The notes below the pieces were generated by a model that was given only the letters and a program-made list of their open reading frames with translations, was not told the DNA's origin and did not search any database. Shown here piece after piece: positions 53,462 to 61,393 of a stretch of 64,000 bases of DNA. Source of the stretch: RPQJ01 sp963744735. Its GTDB lineage: Bacteria > Pseudomonadota > Gammaproteobacteria > Steroidobacterales > Steroidobacteraceae. The DNA lies in assembly GCA_963744735.1 (NCBI GenBank), contig CAVUVH010000001.1, positions 186,001-250,000 on the forward strand, written 5' to 3'. The stretch's first letter is position 1, and the number at the start of each line of letters is the position of its first letter. Both the position numbers and the translations under genes were made by a program.

Positions 53462-54103
53462 ATGCGGCCGTCCGATCGCTACCCGCTCATCCTGCTCCTC
53501 GGGTTCATCGCGATCTTCGCGGCGCTGGCAATCCGGCCCTGGTACCGGCAGGACTGGCTGCTCGAGAACCTGCTGGTGCTGATCGCGGTGCCGGCCCTGG
53601 TCCTGACGCATCGCCGCCTGCGCTTCTCGAACTTCGCCTATACCTGCCTGTTCGTGTTTTTCGTGCTGCACGAGATCGGCGCGCACTACACCTACAGCGA
53701 GGTGCCCTGGCGGGAGTGGCTCGCCGCCCTGACCGGCAATGAGGTACCCGCCGCCGGTCGCAACCACTACGACCGGTTCGTGCATTTCGCCTACGGGCTG
53801 CTGCTGATGCCCGCGGTCCAGGAGCTGGTCGACGCGCGGATGTCGCCAAAGGGGCCCTGGCGCTGGCTGATGCCGCTGTTCTTCGTGATGTCGCACTCGG
53901 TCATCTACGAGATGATCGAGTGGCTCGCCGCTGTCCTGTTCGGCGGTGACCTCGGCGTCGCCTACCTCGGCACCCAGGGCGACGAATGGGACGCGCAGAA
54001 GGACATGGCGCTCGCAACCGCCGGTGCCGTCACGGGACTGGTGCTGCTCAAGACCCTCGCCCCGCTGTCCCGCCGGCGGCGGGCGGCGAGCCGGACCGGG
54101 TAG
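53462..54103 (+). CDS. DUF2238 (YjdF-like) membrane protein
   Basis: A 213-residue inner-membrane protein with five or six hydrophobic helices (LILLLGFIAIFAALAI, LLVLIAVPALVL, FAYTCLFVFFVLHEIGAHYTY and others). HEIGAHYTYSEVPW, NHYDRFVHFAYGLLLMPAVQEL and YEMIEWLAAVLFGGDLGVAYLGTQGDEWDAQKDMALA are the conserved DUF2238 blocks with invariant His, Asp, Glu and Trp. The function is unknown. It is the first of three genes lying between rsmB and the rsmB-end relic. Confidence 0.88.
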   Translation: MRPSDRYPLILLLGFIAIFAALAIRPWYRQDWLLENLLVLIAVPALVLTHRRLRFSNFAYTCLFVFFVLHEIGAHYTYSEVPWREWLAALTGNEVPAAGRNHYDRFVHFAYGLLLMPAVQELVDARMSPKGPWRWLMPLFFVMSHSVIYEMIEWLAAVLFGGDLGVAYLGTQGDEWDAQKDMALATAGAVTGLVLLKTLAPLSRRRRAASRTG

Positions 54104-54207
54104 AGTACGTATTGCGCTCCCTGCAACTTGTCGCAGGCTCATCCTGTGTTTCGACGCGAGCAGATTCATCGACGCCCAACGGTCAGTGACAATCGGGGGA
54201 TGAAGCC

Positions 54208-54516
54208 ATGCGAACTGAACTCAGGGTCCACGGCATCGAACTGTCCGACGAGTTGCGCGCCACCGTGCATCGCGAGGCCGAACGCCTGGCACAAGCGCTC
54301 CGGCGACGCATCAACTCGATTACCGTCGATTTGTACGACGAGCCGGGGGCTGCTCCGCACGGTCACTGTGCCCGTTGCCAGGTCAACGTGCTTTTCGACG
54401 ACGGCTCGCGCCTCGACCTGGTGGACGAGGAAGACGATTGCTGTCGCAGCGTGACTGAAGCGTTCGTCAAGGTTCTTTGCGAGCGCCGGCGGCACGGTTC
54501 GCACTTGCACACCTAG
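54208..54516 (+). CDS. HPF/RaiA-like small protein, Cys-rich
   Basis: 102 residues. The start MRTELRVHGIELSDELRATVHREAERLAQALRRRINSITVDLYDEPG follows the beta-alpha-beta layout of the ribosome hibernation promoting factor / sigma-54 modulation domain, and CQVNVLFDDGSRLDLVDEEDDCCRSVTEAF resembles the second half. It differs from typical HPF in having six Cys (HCARCQ, DDCCRS, LCERR), some of which could bind metal, and a His-rich end. It may be a divergent hibernation-like factor, but binding to ribosomes is not established. It lies 104 bases after DUF2238; GGGGGATG precedes the start. Confidence 0.62.
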   Translation: MRTELRVHGIELSDELRATVHREAERLAQALRRRINSITVDLYDEPGAAPHGHCARCQVNVLFDDGSRLDLVDEEDDCCRSVTEAFVKVLCERRRHGSHLHT

Positions 54517-54578
54517 CACCCCGCCAGCGCCGGCAAAGCAGGGTCCGGCGGTTTCGTCGCGCACCGGTCGACGGAGTT

Positions 54579-55690
54579 TCAGTACGTCGCGTTCTCGTCC
54601 CAGATCCTGCGCCACAACCAGGGCAGTGCCGTGAGCGGCGGGCGCTCGCTCGGGATCTGCAGGCTCGGCACGGCATGGATGCCCTGCGCACCGTGTTCGG
54701 CGACGACGAACGAGAAGACGAACCACGGCGTCTGGCCCATGCGCAGGTCGGTCATGACGATGGGTTGAGCCGCGTCTCCGTTGCCGGCAGGTGCTGCCTG
54801 CGCCGTCGTCACCGCCCCAAGCAACTGCCTGAACGTGCCCGGCGCGCCAGCGGCGACGCGCAGACCGTTGCTCGCCAGGCGTACCGAATAGAAGCCTTTC
54901 GAGAACCACGCCAGTCGCCGCACGTCCAGTCGTCGAGCAGTGGATCGAGCAGCCTCGGGTCGCTGGCGTGCCGTGCCAGCGGGATGCGCGCGCCCTGGTC
55001 GAAGAGCGAGCGAAAGCCTTCGTGGTATCCATCGTCATCCATGACAACCACGCGCCACAGCAGGCTGTTGAACGGGGCAGGGGTGACCAGCACGCGCCTG
55101 CCATCGAGTGGCGTCGCTGCGATCGACTGCCGCACTTCGCCTTCGACGTGTGACTGCGCCGCGACCGTCCAGCCCAGGTAGAGTGTGCTCGCGGCGAGTC
55201 CCGCGTGAATCCACGCCATCCCGCGACCGGGGGCGCTCTGCCGCCACCGCAGCCACGCGAGCAGGCCGACGATCATCGGCGCCGTAACCAGCGGATCAAT
55301 GATGAAGACGCTGCCGACCCCGACCGGGTAATCCGAGAACGGCAGCAGCAGTTGCGTGCCGTACACCGTAAAGGCATCGAGCAGCGGGTGCGTGATCAGC
55401 GACAACCAGACCAGCAGCAGCCACTCGCGGTAAGACGCGCCGCCGCCGCGATTGACCCTTGCGACCAGCCACGCGATGACGGGTGCCGCGAGGGTCAGCC
55501 AGAACAGGGCATGGGTTCCGGCGCGATGAAAGGTGAAGTCCCGGACCGGGTCCCCGTGGGCAATGAACACGTCGAGGTCCGGCAGGGTGCTGCAGGCCGC
55601 CCCGATCACGGCCGCCCGTAGCCCGGTCTTGCGGCCGAGGACGGCGGTGCCGACGGCGGCGCCGAGGACGATGTGGGTGAGGGAGTCCAG
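54579..55690 (-). CDS. YdjM-type (LexA-binding, inner membrane) metal-dependent hydrolase, one frameshift
   Basis: DSLTHIVLGAAVGTAVLGRKTGLRAAVIGAACSTLPDLDVFIAHGDPVRDFTFHRAGTHALFWL is the family signature with metal-site Asp/His residues. LLVWLSLITHPLLDAFTVYGTQLLLPFSDYPVGVGSVFIIDPLVT follows, with four or five membrane helices. A C-terminal periplasmic-like part continues in another frame after a shift near 54915 (RRLAWFSKGFYSVRLASNGLRV ... LPWLWRRIWDENATY). The family usually starts MDSLTH; here the codon is CTG (55690) with no clear RBS, so the start is uncertain. It lies convergent to the HPF-like gene. Function unproven. Confidence 0.78.
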
Positions 55691-55760
55691 GGGAGGGGCG
55701 GGGGGTTGGGGAACGGAGTTGGGACAGTACCAGCAGCTACAGAGCCATTTGGTGAGTAAT

Positions 55761-55830
55761 GGTTCAGCCCTGGCCCGGGGAGGCAGCCATGGACAGCTTC
55801 TATTCTGCTTGGCTGGACAAGTCGCTATGA
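55761..55830 (+). pseudogene. Degenerate duplicate of the rsmB 3' end
   Basis: GGGGAGGCAGCCATGGACAG and what follows translate as GEAAMDSFYSAWLDKSL then stop, matching the true RsmB C-terminus GEAAMDGFYYACLAKPL at 53337-53388. The nucleotide sequence is clearly related but diverged. One inserted base breaks the frame a few codons earlier (CTGGCCCGG against CTGCCCGGC). Upstream similarity fades after about 25 codons. It lies 9 bases before the DUF4390 start, where the natural rsmB end would stand in the usual rsmB-DUF4390 order. It appears to be the stub of an older rsmB end displaced by an insertion. Confidence 0.78.
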
Positions 55831-55839
55831 TTGTTGGAA

Positions 55840-56445
55840 ATGAGCTACAACCGCGCCACCCGATCGCGCAAACGGCCATGTTTGGCGCGCAGTGCCCTGT
55901 GGGCGGCGTTGTGCTTTCTTGCAACGATTGGCGCGGACGTGGCCGTTGCCGCGGACTCCAGGCTGACGCTGCGCGAGGTGCAGTCGACGATCGACGAGGG
56001 CGTCTACGAGCTCGACGCGAAACTCGAGATCCAGCTCCCCGAGGACGCCCGCAAGGCAGTCGAAGCCGGCCTGACGCTGACCCTCACCTATGAAGTGGAG
56101 GTCAGTCGCGAGCGACGCTTCATGCCCGACGACGGCATTGCCACGCTCGAACAGCGCTATGAAGTCAGCTACCACGCGCTGAGCCAGCGCTACCTGGTCA
56201 AGAACCTGAACACCGCCGAGCAGCAGGACTTCGGCTCGCTGCAGGCGGCACTCGACCGCGTCGGCGACCTGCGCGGGCTGCCTGTGCTCGACACGGCGCT
56301 GATCAGCGACGACGCGGTCTACCAGGGGCGCATCCGTGCCGTGCTCGGGCTCAACACCGCGCCCGACGTGCTTGGCTGGCTGCTGTTCTGGACCGACGAC
56401 TGGAGTGCCACGAGCGACTGGAAGTCATGGACGCTGCAGCCCTGA
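55840..56445 (+). CDS. DUF4390 exported protein
   Basis: About 201 residues. ARSALWAALCFLATIGADVAVAAD is a signal peptide. The mature part, SRLTLREVQSTIDEGVYELDAKLEIQLPEDARKAVEAGLTLTLTYEVEVSRERRFMPDD, then YEVSYHALSQRYLVKNLNTAEQQDFGSLQAALDRVGDLRGLPV, is the DUF4390 pattern of alternating beta-strands. It is predicted periplasmic. It overlaps the kinase gene by 19 bases and is normally the link between rsmB and the NtrYX-like system, so it may belong functionally with the sensor. ATG 55840 is chosen over TTG 55831. Confidence 0.88.
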   Translation: MSYNRATRSRKRPCLARSALWAALCFLATIGADVAVAADSRLTLREVQSTIDEGVYELDAKLEIQLPEDARKAVEAGLTLTLTYEVEVSRERRFMPDDGIATLEQRYEVSYHALSQRYLVKNLNTAEQQDFGSLQAALDRVGDLRGLPVLDTALISDDAVYQGRIRAVLGLNTAPDVLGWLLFWTDDWSATSDWKSWTLQP

Positions 56446-58667
56446 AGCGCGCCGCCTCGGCGGTGGTGATCGGCGCAGGCGGCCTGCTGTGGCTCGCGGC
56501 AATCCTGTTCATGGCGCAGACGGCGCAGAACTCGGATCAGTTCAGCCGCCTGCACCCGTGGATCCTCGCCATCAACATTGCCGGCCTCGTGCTGCTGCTC
56601 GGGCTGCTCGCGACCAAGCTCACGCAGCTGATCCGCGACTGGCGCGGGCACGTCATCGGTTCGCGGCTCAAGGCGCGCATGGTCTGGATCTTCGGCGTGC
56701 TGGCGACGCTGCCGATCCTGCTCGTGTACTTCTTCGCAGTGCAGTTCCTGAACCGCGGCATCGACAGCTGGTTCAACGTGGAGATCCGCCAGAGCCTCGA
56801 CGACGCGCTGGTGCTGTCGCGGTCGGCGCTCGAGGTGCGCATGCGCGAGCACCTGGCCGATACCACGCTGATCGCGGACGAGATGGGGCTGGCCGGCGCG
56901 GCGCTGCCCGGGCTGCTCGAATCCCTGCGGCGCCAGGTCGGCGCGGTCGAACTCACCGTCGCCACCGACACCGGTCGCGTGATCTCGGTGAGCAAGGGCC
57001 TCTCGTCCGAAGTCGTGCCCGAGGCCGTGCCCGACGAGGTGCTGCTGCAGGTGCGGCAGGGGCAGCCGTTCGTGAGCCTGGAGCCGCAGCAGGCGGGCGG
57101 CTACCTGATCCGCACGGCGGTGCCGATTCCCGGCACGCCGATCCCCGGCGAGGACAGCCTGATCCTGCAGAGCATCTATCCCGTGGCCGAGCGCCTCGGC
57201 GCGCTGGCCGACACGGTGCAGGCCGCCTACCAGCAGTTCGGCGAGAAGGACTACCTGCGCCGGCCGCTCAAGGCGAGCTTCATCCTGACGCTGACCGTGG
57301 TGCTGCTGCTGTCGCTGCTGGCGGCCTGGTACGGCGCGATCTTCACCGCCCAGCGCCTGGTGCAGCCGATCCAGGACCTGGTGCAGGGCACGCGCGCAGT
57401 GGCACAGGGCGATCTCGACACGCGGCTGCCGCTCACCTCGCACGACGAGATGGGTTTCCTGGTGCACTCGTTCAACGACATGATCAAGCGCCTGCGCCGC
57501 GCGCGCGAGGACCAGCGGCTGGCGCAGCTGGCGGCCGAAACCGAGCGCGCCAACCTCGCGGTGATCCTGGCGCGCCTGTCGACCGGGGTGATCTCGCTCG
57601 AGCAGGACTGGCGCGTGCGCACCGCCAACCGCGCCGCCGGAATGATCCTGGGCGAGGACATCGAGGCGCGCGTCGGCACGCCGCTCGCCAGCGTCGGGCA
57701 GGAGCCGCAGAGCCTCGCGCGGCAGTTTGCCGAGGCCTGCCAGCAGCGATTTGCCGACGGCGCCGCCGAGTGGCGCGAGCAGTTCACCTTCCAGGCCGGC
57801 TCGGGCCGGCGCATCCTGATGTGCGCCTGCACGCCGCTGCCCGGCGAAGGCGAGGCGCCGGGCGGCTACGTGCTGGTGTTCGACGACATCACCGTCATGC
57901 TGCAGGCCCAGCGCGAAGCGGCCTGGGGTGAAGTGGCGCGGCGCCTGGCGCACGAGATCAAGAACCCGCTGACGCCGATCCGGCTGTCGGCCGAGCGCAT
58001 GCGGCACAAGCTGCTGCCGGCCATGACCGACCCGAAGGACGCGCAGATGCTCGAACGCGGCACCGAGACGATCGTGCAGCAGGTCGAGACCATGAAGGAA
58101 ATGGTCAATGCGTTCAGCGAGTACGCGCGCGCACCGCAGCTCGAGATGACGCCGGTCGGGCTCAATCGCCTCGTGACCGAGGTGAGCGACCTGTATCGTG
58201 CGCAGGGGGCGATCCGCGGCGTGCGACTCGACGTCGAGCTCGACCCGGCGATCGACACCGTGGTGGCCGACCCCGGCCGCCTGCGACAATTGCTCAACAA
58301 CCTGCTGACCAACGCCGTCGAGGCGCTCGAAGGCCAGGCGGACGGCTCGATCTCGGTGACGACCCGGCGCGAGCTGCGCGGCGAGACCGCGGTGGCGCGC
58401 CTCACGGTCGCGGACAACGGCCCCGGGTTCCAGCGCGAGCTGATCGGGCAGGTGTTCGATCCGTACGTGACGACCAAGGTGAAGGGCACGGGCCTCGGTC
58501 TCGCGATCGTGCGCAAGATCGTGGAAGAGCACGGCGGCCAGATCGAGGCCGACAATCGCGCCGAGGGCGGCGCACGGGTCCGCATCGATTTCCGCCTGGG
58601 CGACGCCGCTGCCGACCATGACGCGACCGCGCGTACAAGAACAGAGCCAAGGAGAGAACGCGCATGA
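56427..58667 (+). CDS. ntrY: NtrY-type membrane sensor histidine kinase
   Basis: 746 residues. Transmembrane helices are near 8-32, 45-65 and 85-110, then a periplasmic sensor region (about 110-290), a fourth TM (LTLTVVLLLSLLAAWYGAIF) and a HAMP domain (RLVQPIQDLVQGTRAVAQGDLDTRLPLTSHDEMG). A PAS-like domain is next (LARLSTGVISLEQDWRVRTANRAAGMILG). The HisKA box is RRLAHEIKNPLTPIRLSAERM with the phospho-His. N and G boxes are NNLLTNAVEAL, DNGPGF and GTGLGLAIVRKIVEEHGG. It is coupled to the NtrX-type gene by four bases. NtrYX systems respond to nitrogen, redox or envelope signals; the signal here is unknown. Confidence 0.9.
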   Translation: MDAAALKRAASAVVIGAGGLLWLAAILFMAQTAQNSDQFSRLHPWILAINIAGLVLLLGLLATKLTQLIRDWRGHVIGSRLKARMVWIFGVLATLPILLVYFFAVQFLNRGIDSWFNVEIRQSLDDALVLSRSALEVRMREHLADTTLIADEMGLAGAALPGLLESLRRQVGAVELTVATDTGRVISVSKGLSSEVVPEAVPDEVLLQVRQGQPFVSLEPQQAGGYLIRTAVPIPGTPIPGEDSLILQSIYPVAERLGALADTVQAAYQQFGEKDYLRRPLKASFILTLTVVLLLSLLAAWYGAIFTAQRLVQPIQDLVQGTRAVAQGDLDTRLPLTSHDEMGFLVHSFNDMIKRLRRAREDQRLAQLAAETERANLAVILARLSTGVISLEQDWRVRTANRAAGMILGEDIEARVGTPLASVGQEPQSLARQFAEACQQRFADGAAEWREQFTFQAGSGRRILMCACTPLPGEGEAPGGYVLVFDDITVMLQAQREAAWGEVARRLAHEIKNPLTPIRLSAERMRHKLLPAMTDPKDAQMLERGTETIVQQVETMKEMVNAFSEYARAPQLEMTPVGLNRLVTEVSDLYRAQGAIRGVRLDVELDPAIDTVVADPGRLRQLLNNLLTNAVEALEGQADGSISVTTRRELRGETAVARLTVADNGPGFQRELIGQVFDPYVTTKVKGTGLGLAIVRKIVEEHGGQIEADNRAEGGARVRIDFRLGDAAADHDATARTRTEPRRERA

Positions 58668-60022
58668 CCAACGCTCGGATCCTCGTCGTCGATGACGAGA
58701 ACGACATCCGGGAACTCGTCCGGGAGATCCTCTCGGAGGAGGGCTATGCGGTGGACACCGCCGGCAATGCGGCCGAGGCGCGCGCCGCCTGTGCGCTGCA
58801 GGCTCCCGACCTGGTGCTGCTCGACATCTGGATGCCCGACACCGACGGCATCAGCCTGCTGCGCGAGTGGCAGCAGACGCAGGCGCTGACCGCGCCGGTG
58901 GTGATGATGTCGGGCCACGGCACGGTCGAAACCGCGGTCGAGGCGACGCGCCTGGGTGCGGTCGATTACGTCGAGAAGCCGCTGTCGCTGGCCAAGCTGC
59001 TGCGCACCGTGCAGCGCGCGCTCGACGAGGGCCAGCGCCGCCAGCGCGCCACGCGCACGCTCGTGCCGCCGCTGATCGCGCCGGTCGGCCGCAGCCGCCT
59101 GATGCGCGACCTGCGTGAACGCGTCAAGCAGATCGCGCCGCACGAGGCCCCCGTGCTGGTGCTCGGCGAGCCCGGCACGGGCCGCGAGGCGTTCGCACGC
59201 TACATCCACGCGCTCAGTCCGCGCGCCTCGGGTCCGTTCGTCGCGCTGGTCGCCGGCGCGGTCACCGAGAGCAACGCCGAGGACATCCTGCTCGGCGTCG
59301 AGAACGCGAGCGGCACCACGGCGGGCGTGCTCGAGCAGGCGCAGGGCGGCGTGCTGTTCATCAACGGCCTGGAGGACCTGCCGGCGGCGGCGCAGCGGCT
59401 GCTGCTCGCCGTGATCGAGTCGGGTTCGTTCCAGCGACGCGGCGGCCGCACTGTGCTGCAATTCGACGTGCGCATCGTGTCGTCGGCGCAGCCCGGCTTC
59501 GAGACGCGCGGGCCGCAGCCGTTCCGCCTCGACCTGCTGTCCAACCTCAACGTGCTGACGCTGCGCATCCCGCCGCTGCGCGAGTACGCCGAGGACGTGC
59601 CCGAGCTGCTGCGGTACTACGTCGACCGCCTGGTCGACGACGAGCGCCTCGCCTTCCGCCGCTTCGGCGTCGCTGCGCAGAACCGCCTGCGCAACTATCC
59701 GTGGCCGGGCAACATCCGCGAACTGAAGAACCTGGTGCAGCGGCTGCTGATCCAGGGCGGGCAGGAGGAGATCCGCCTCGACGAGATCGAGCGCGAGATC
59801 ACCTCGCAGTCGCCGGTCGACGAGCCGCTGGTGAAGCAGGACCTGCTGTCATTGCCGCTGCGCGAGGCGCGCGAGCACTTCGAGCGCGCGTACCTGACGC
59901 AGCAGCTGCAGCTCTGCAACGGCAAGGTCGGCCTGCTGGCCAAGCGCGTCGGGATGGAGCGCACGCACCTGTACCGCAAGCTGCGCTCGCTGGGCGTGGA
60001 TTTCCGGCAGACGGAGGAGTGA
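58664..60022 (+). CDS. ntrX: NtrX-type response regulator with degenerate AAA+ domain
   Basis: 452 residues. The receiver (ILVVDDENDIRELVREILSEEGY, acceptor Asp in LVLLDIWMPD, MMSGHGTVETAVEATRLGAVDYVEKPLS) is intact. The central domain departs from sigma-54 activators: Walker A reads GEPGTGREA (Arg for Lys), Walker B reads GGVLFINGLEDL (no DE pair), and the GAFTGA loop is absent, replaced by ILLGVENASGTTAG. The domain end YPWPGNIRELKNLVQRLLI and the Fis-type helix-turn-helix (LLAKRVGMERTHLYRKLRSLGV) are well kept. It probably binds DNA and acts independently of sigma-54. It is the last gene of the operon. Confidence 0.9.
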   Translation: MTNARILVVDDENDIRELVREILSEEGYAVDTAGNAAEARAACALQAPDLVLLDIWMPDTDGISLLREWQQTQALTAPVVMMSGHGTVETAVEATRLGAVDYVEKPLSLAKLLRTVQRALDEGQRRQRATRTLVPPLIAPVGRSRLMRDLRERVKQIAPHEAPVLVLGEPGTGREAFARYIHALSPRASGPFVALVAGAVTESNAEDILLGVENASGTTAGVLEQAQGGVLFINGLEDLPAAAQRLLLAVIESGSFQRRGGRTVLQFDVRIVSSAQPGFETRGPQPFRLDLLSNLNVLTLRIPPLREYAEDVPELLRYYVDRLVDDERLAFRRFGVAAQNRLRNYPWPGNIRELKNLVQRLLIQGGQEEIRLDEIEREITSQSPVDEPLVKQDLLSLPLREAREHFERAYLTQQLQLCNGKVGLLAKRVGMERTHLYRKLRSLGVDFRQTEE

Positions 60023-60030
60023 CACCTCTC

Positions 60031-60078
60031 CACCTCTCCCGCTTGCGGGAGAGGTGCGCGAAGCGCGGGTGAGGGCTA
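60031..60078. repeat. Dispersed CCTCTCCCGC hairpin repeat, copy 4
   Basis: CACCTCTCCCGC-TT-GCGGGAGAGGTG is a perfect 12-bp stem, followed by CGCGAAGCGCGGGTGAGGGCT, the reverse complement of the start of the copy at 44794. It lies between convergent ntrX and the DUF4136 gene, possibly stopping both. Confidence 0.78.
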
Positions 60079-60630
60079 GCGGACGGGGAAGTCCGCCATG
60101 GCGGTCATGACCGCCTGGTTGATCGCGGCCGGCTCGAGGCTGCCCTTGGTGACCTTGCCCGACACGCGTCCCTGCCAGACTTCGGCATTGCGCGCGTTGT
60201 CGATGGCGTGGATCACCAGCGTGCCTTCCTTGTAGTTGCGGATGCTCGGGCTGCCCATGTTGACGGAGCCGCCGAAATTGCCGCCCCAGCTGCCGACGCC
60301 GACGCCGACCCGCACGGGATTGTTCTCGATCTTTTCGGCGCTGGCCGTCTCGAACGCCAGGCGCAGGTCGGGCGCGGTGCCGGCGGGCGCCTCGACGTAA
60401 CCCTTGCGCTTCATCACGTCGCTGATCGCGGCACGCAGGTTGGCATCGAGCAGCCTGACCGGAGCCTCGGTCGCTTCGGTGGTGCCGCTCGCGGTCCAGC
60501 CGAACGTGCGGTAGGCCGCGAAGTTGGCGGCGGGATCGCGCATGGTTTCCGGCTGGGGCGGCGGCGACGCGCAGCCGGCCACGAGCGTTGCCGCCAGCAG
60601 GCCGAGCGCGATGGTCCGTGCAGGGCTCAC
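60076..60630 (-). CDS. DUF4136 lipoprotein
   Basis: 184 residues from GTG 60630. TIALGLLAATLVAGCAS is a lipoprotein signal with lipobox VAGC. The mature part follows DUF4136: FAAYRTFGWTASGTTEATEAPVRLLDANLRAAISDVMKRKGYVEA, DLRLAFETASAEKIENNPV, a Gly/Ser/Asn-rich turn, then GTLVIHAIDNARNAEVWQGRVSGKV. It is predicted to be anchored in the outer membrane, function unknown. It overlaps the cytochrome stop (GTGA), so the two are co-expressed. Confidence 0.87.
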   Translation of the reverse strand: MSPARTIALGLLAATLVAGCASPPPQPETMRDPAANFAAYRTFGWTASGTTEATEAPVRLLDANLRAAISDVMKRKGYVEAPAGTAPDLRLAFETASAEKIENNPVRVGVGVGSWGGNFGGSVNMGSPSIRNYKEGTLVIHAIDNARNAEVWQGRVSGKVTKGSLEPAAINQAVMTAMADFPVR

Positions 60631-61137
60631 TTCGCCAGGTTCACCATGTGTTCGACGGCGTTGATGACCGACTGGTCGGTCAGGTCGACCCGGCCACCCT
60701 TGGCCGGCATGACGCCCGCCTTGCCCGTGTAGCCCTCGATCGCATGCTTGTTCAGCGTGTCCATGCCCTGCGCGATGCGCGGAGCCCAGACGGCCTTGTC
60801 GCCGGTCTTGGGCGCACCGGCCACGGCGGCGCCGTGACAGACCGTGCACACCTGCTGGTAAACCTCTGCGCCCGGCAGGTCGACCGCCGCCACCGTCGGC
60901 GCCGCAACCGGCACCGCCAGGGCCGAGTTGTCCTTGCCGGCCACGGCCACCCGGGCCACCGGCGCGATGCGCGACAGGGTCTCCTCGACCCTGCGCGGGT
61001 CCTGCTCGAGGAACTGCTTGGCAGTGCGGTCGGAAATAATCGCCGGCCAGGATCATCAGGCCGATCGTAATGGCGACCAGGATCCCGAGGATCAGCATGA
61101 AGGTGTCGAAAAACTTGCGATCGTGCTCAGCGCTCAC
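60627..61137 (-). CDS. Membrane-anchored cytochrome c5-type protein, one frameshift
   Basis: MSAEHDRKFFDTFMLILGILVAITIGLMILAGDYF is a cytoplasmic stub plus one transmembrane anchor. After a shift near 61040 comes a linker (KQFLEQDPRRVEETLSRIAPVARV) and a class I cytochrome c domain: GAEVYQQVCTVCHGAAVAGAPKTGDKAVWAPRIAQGMDTL, with haem motif CTVCH. The axial Met is in KAGVMPAKGGRVDLTDQSVINAVEHMV. This matches c5-type cytochromes that carry electrons in the periplasm to terminal oxidases or other reductases. The span has one extra base. It is followed by the DUF4136 gene. Confidence 0.9.
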
Positions 61138-61257
61138 GGTCGAACTCCGGTCGGCAGGGAGGAAATGGCCGCGCAGTATACCGAACGGCCGGGGCGGCAG
61201 CGCCCCCCGGATGCCGCGGCGCGGGCGCCGGCATTCCGGGCCGGCAGTGGCCCGAAA

Positions 61258-61286
61258 TGGACGCGCCGGGGTCCCGGGGCTATGAT
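61258..61286 (+). promoter_or_regulatory. Sigma70-type promoter of tRNA-Arg
   Basis: TGGACG (61258-61263), a 17-base spacer, then TATGAT (61281-61286). The start would be near 61292, about 20 bases before the mature tRNA. A GC-rich block between -10 and the start resembles a stringent-response discriminator. Confidence 0.6.
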
Positions 61287-61312
61287 TCCGGCCCCTTTTC
61301 GGGGCCAGCCAC

Positions 61313-61389
61313 GCGCCCGTAGCTCAGCTGGATAGAGTGTCGCCCTCCGAAGGCGAAGGTCACTGGTTCGAATCCAGTCGGGCGCGCCA
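61313..61389 (+). tRNA. tRNA-Arg (anticodon CCG)
   Basis: A 77-base cloverleaf with encoded CCA. Acceptor GCGCCCG pairs with CGGGCGC, and the discriminator is G. The D arm is GCTCAGCTGGATAGAGT; the anticodon stem TCGCC/GGCGA carries loop CTCCGAA, giving anticodon CCG. The T arm is ACTGGTTCGAATCCAGT. It reads the Arg codon CGG. It is convergent with the TIR-TPR gene, whose likely stop lies 5 bases beyond. Confidence 0.96.
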
Positions 61390-61393
61390 ATCG

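Noticed and set aside
56319..58619. A 766-codon open frame on the minus strand
   Set aside because: It lies fully opposite the NtrY-type kinase, whose domains are certain. Long antisense frames are common in very GC-rich DNA, and its product is low-complexity (Arg/Gln/His-rich) with no motif.
60076..61137. A single 353-codon frame that would fuse a cytochrome N-terminus to DUF4136
   Set aside because: The apparent fusion arises from a one-base shift after the cytochrome anchor. The cytochrome domain continues in another frame, and DUF4136 has its own start and lipobox.
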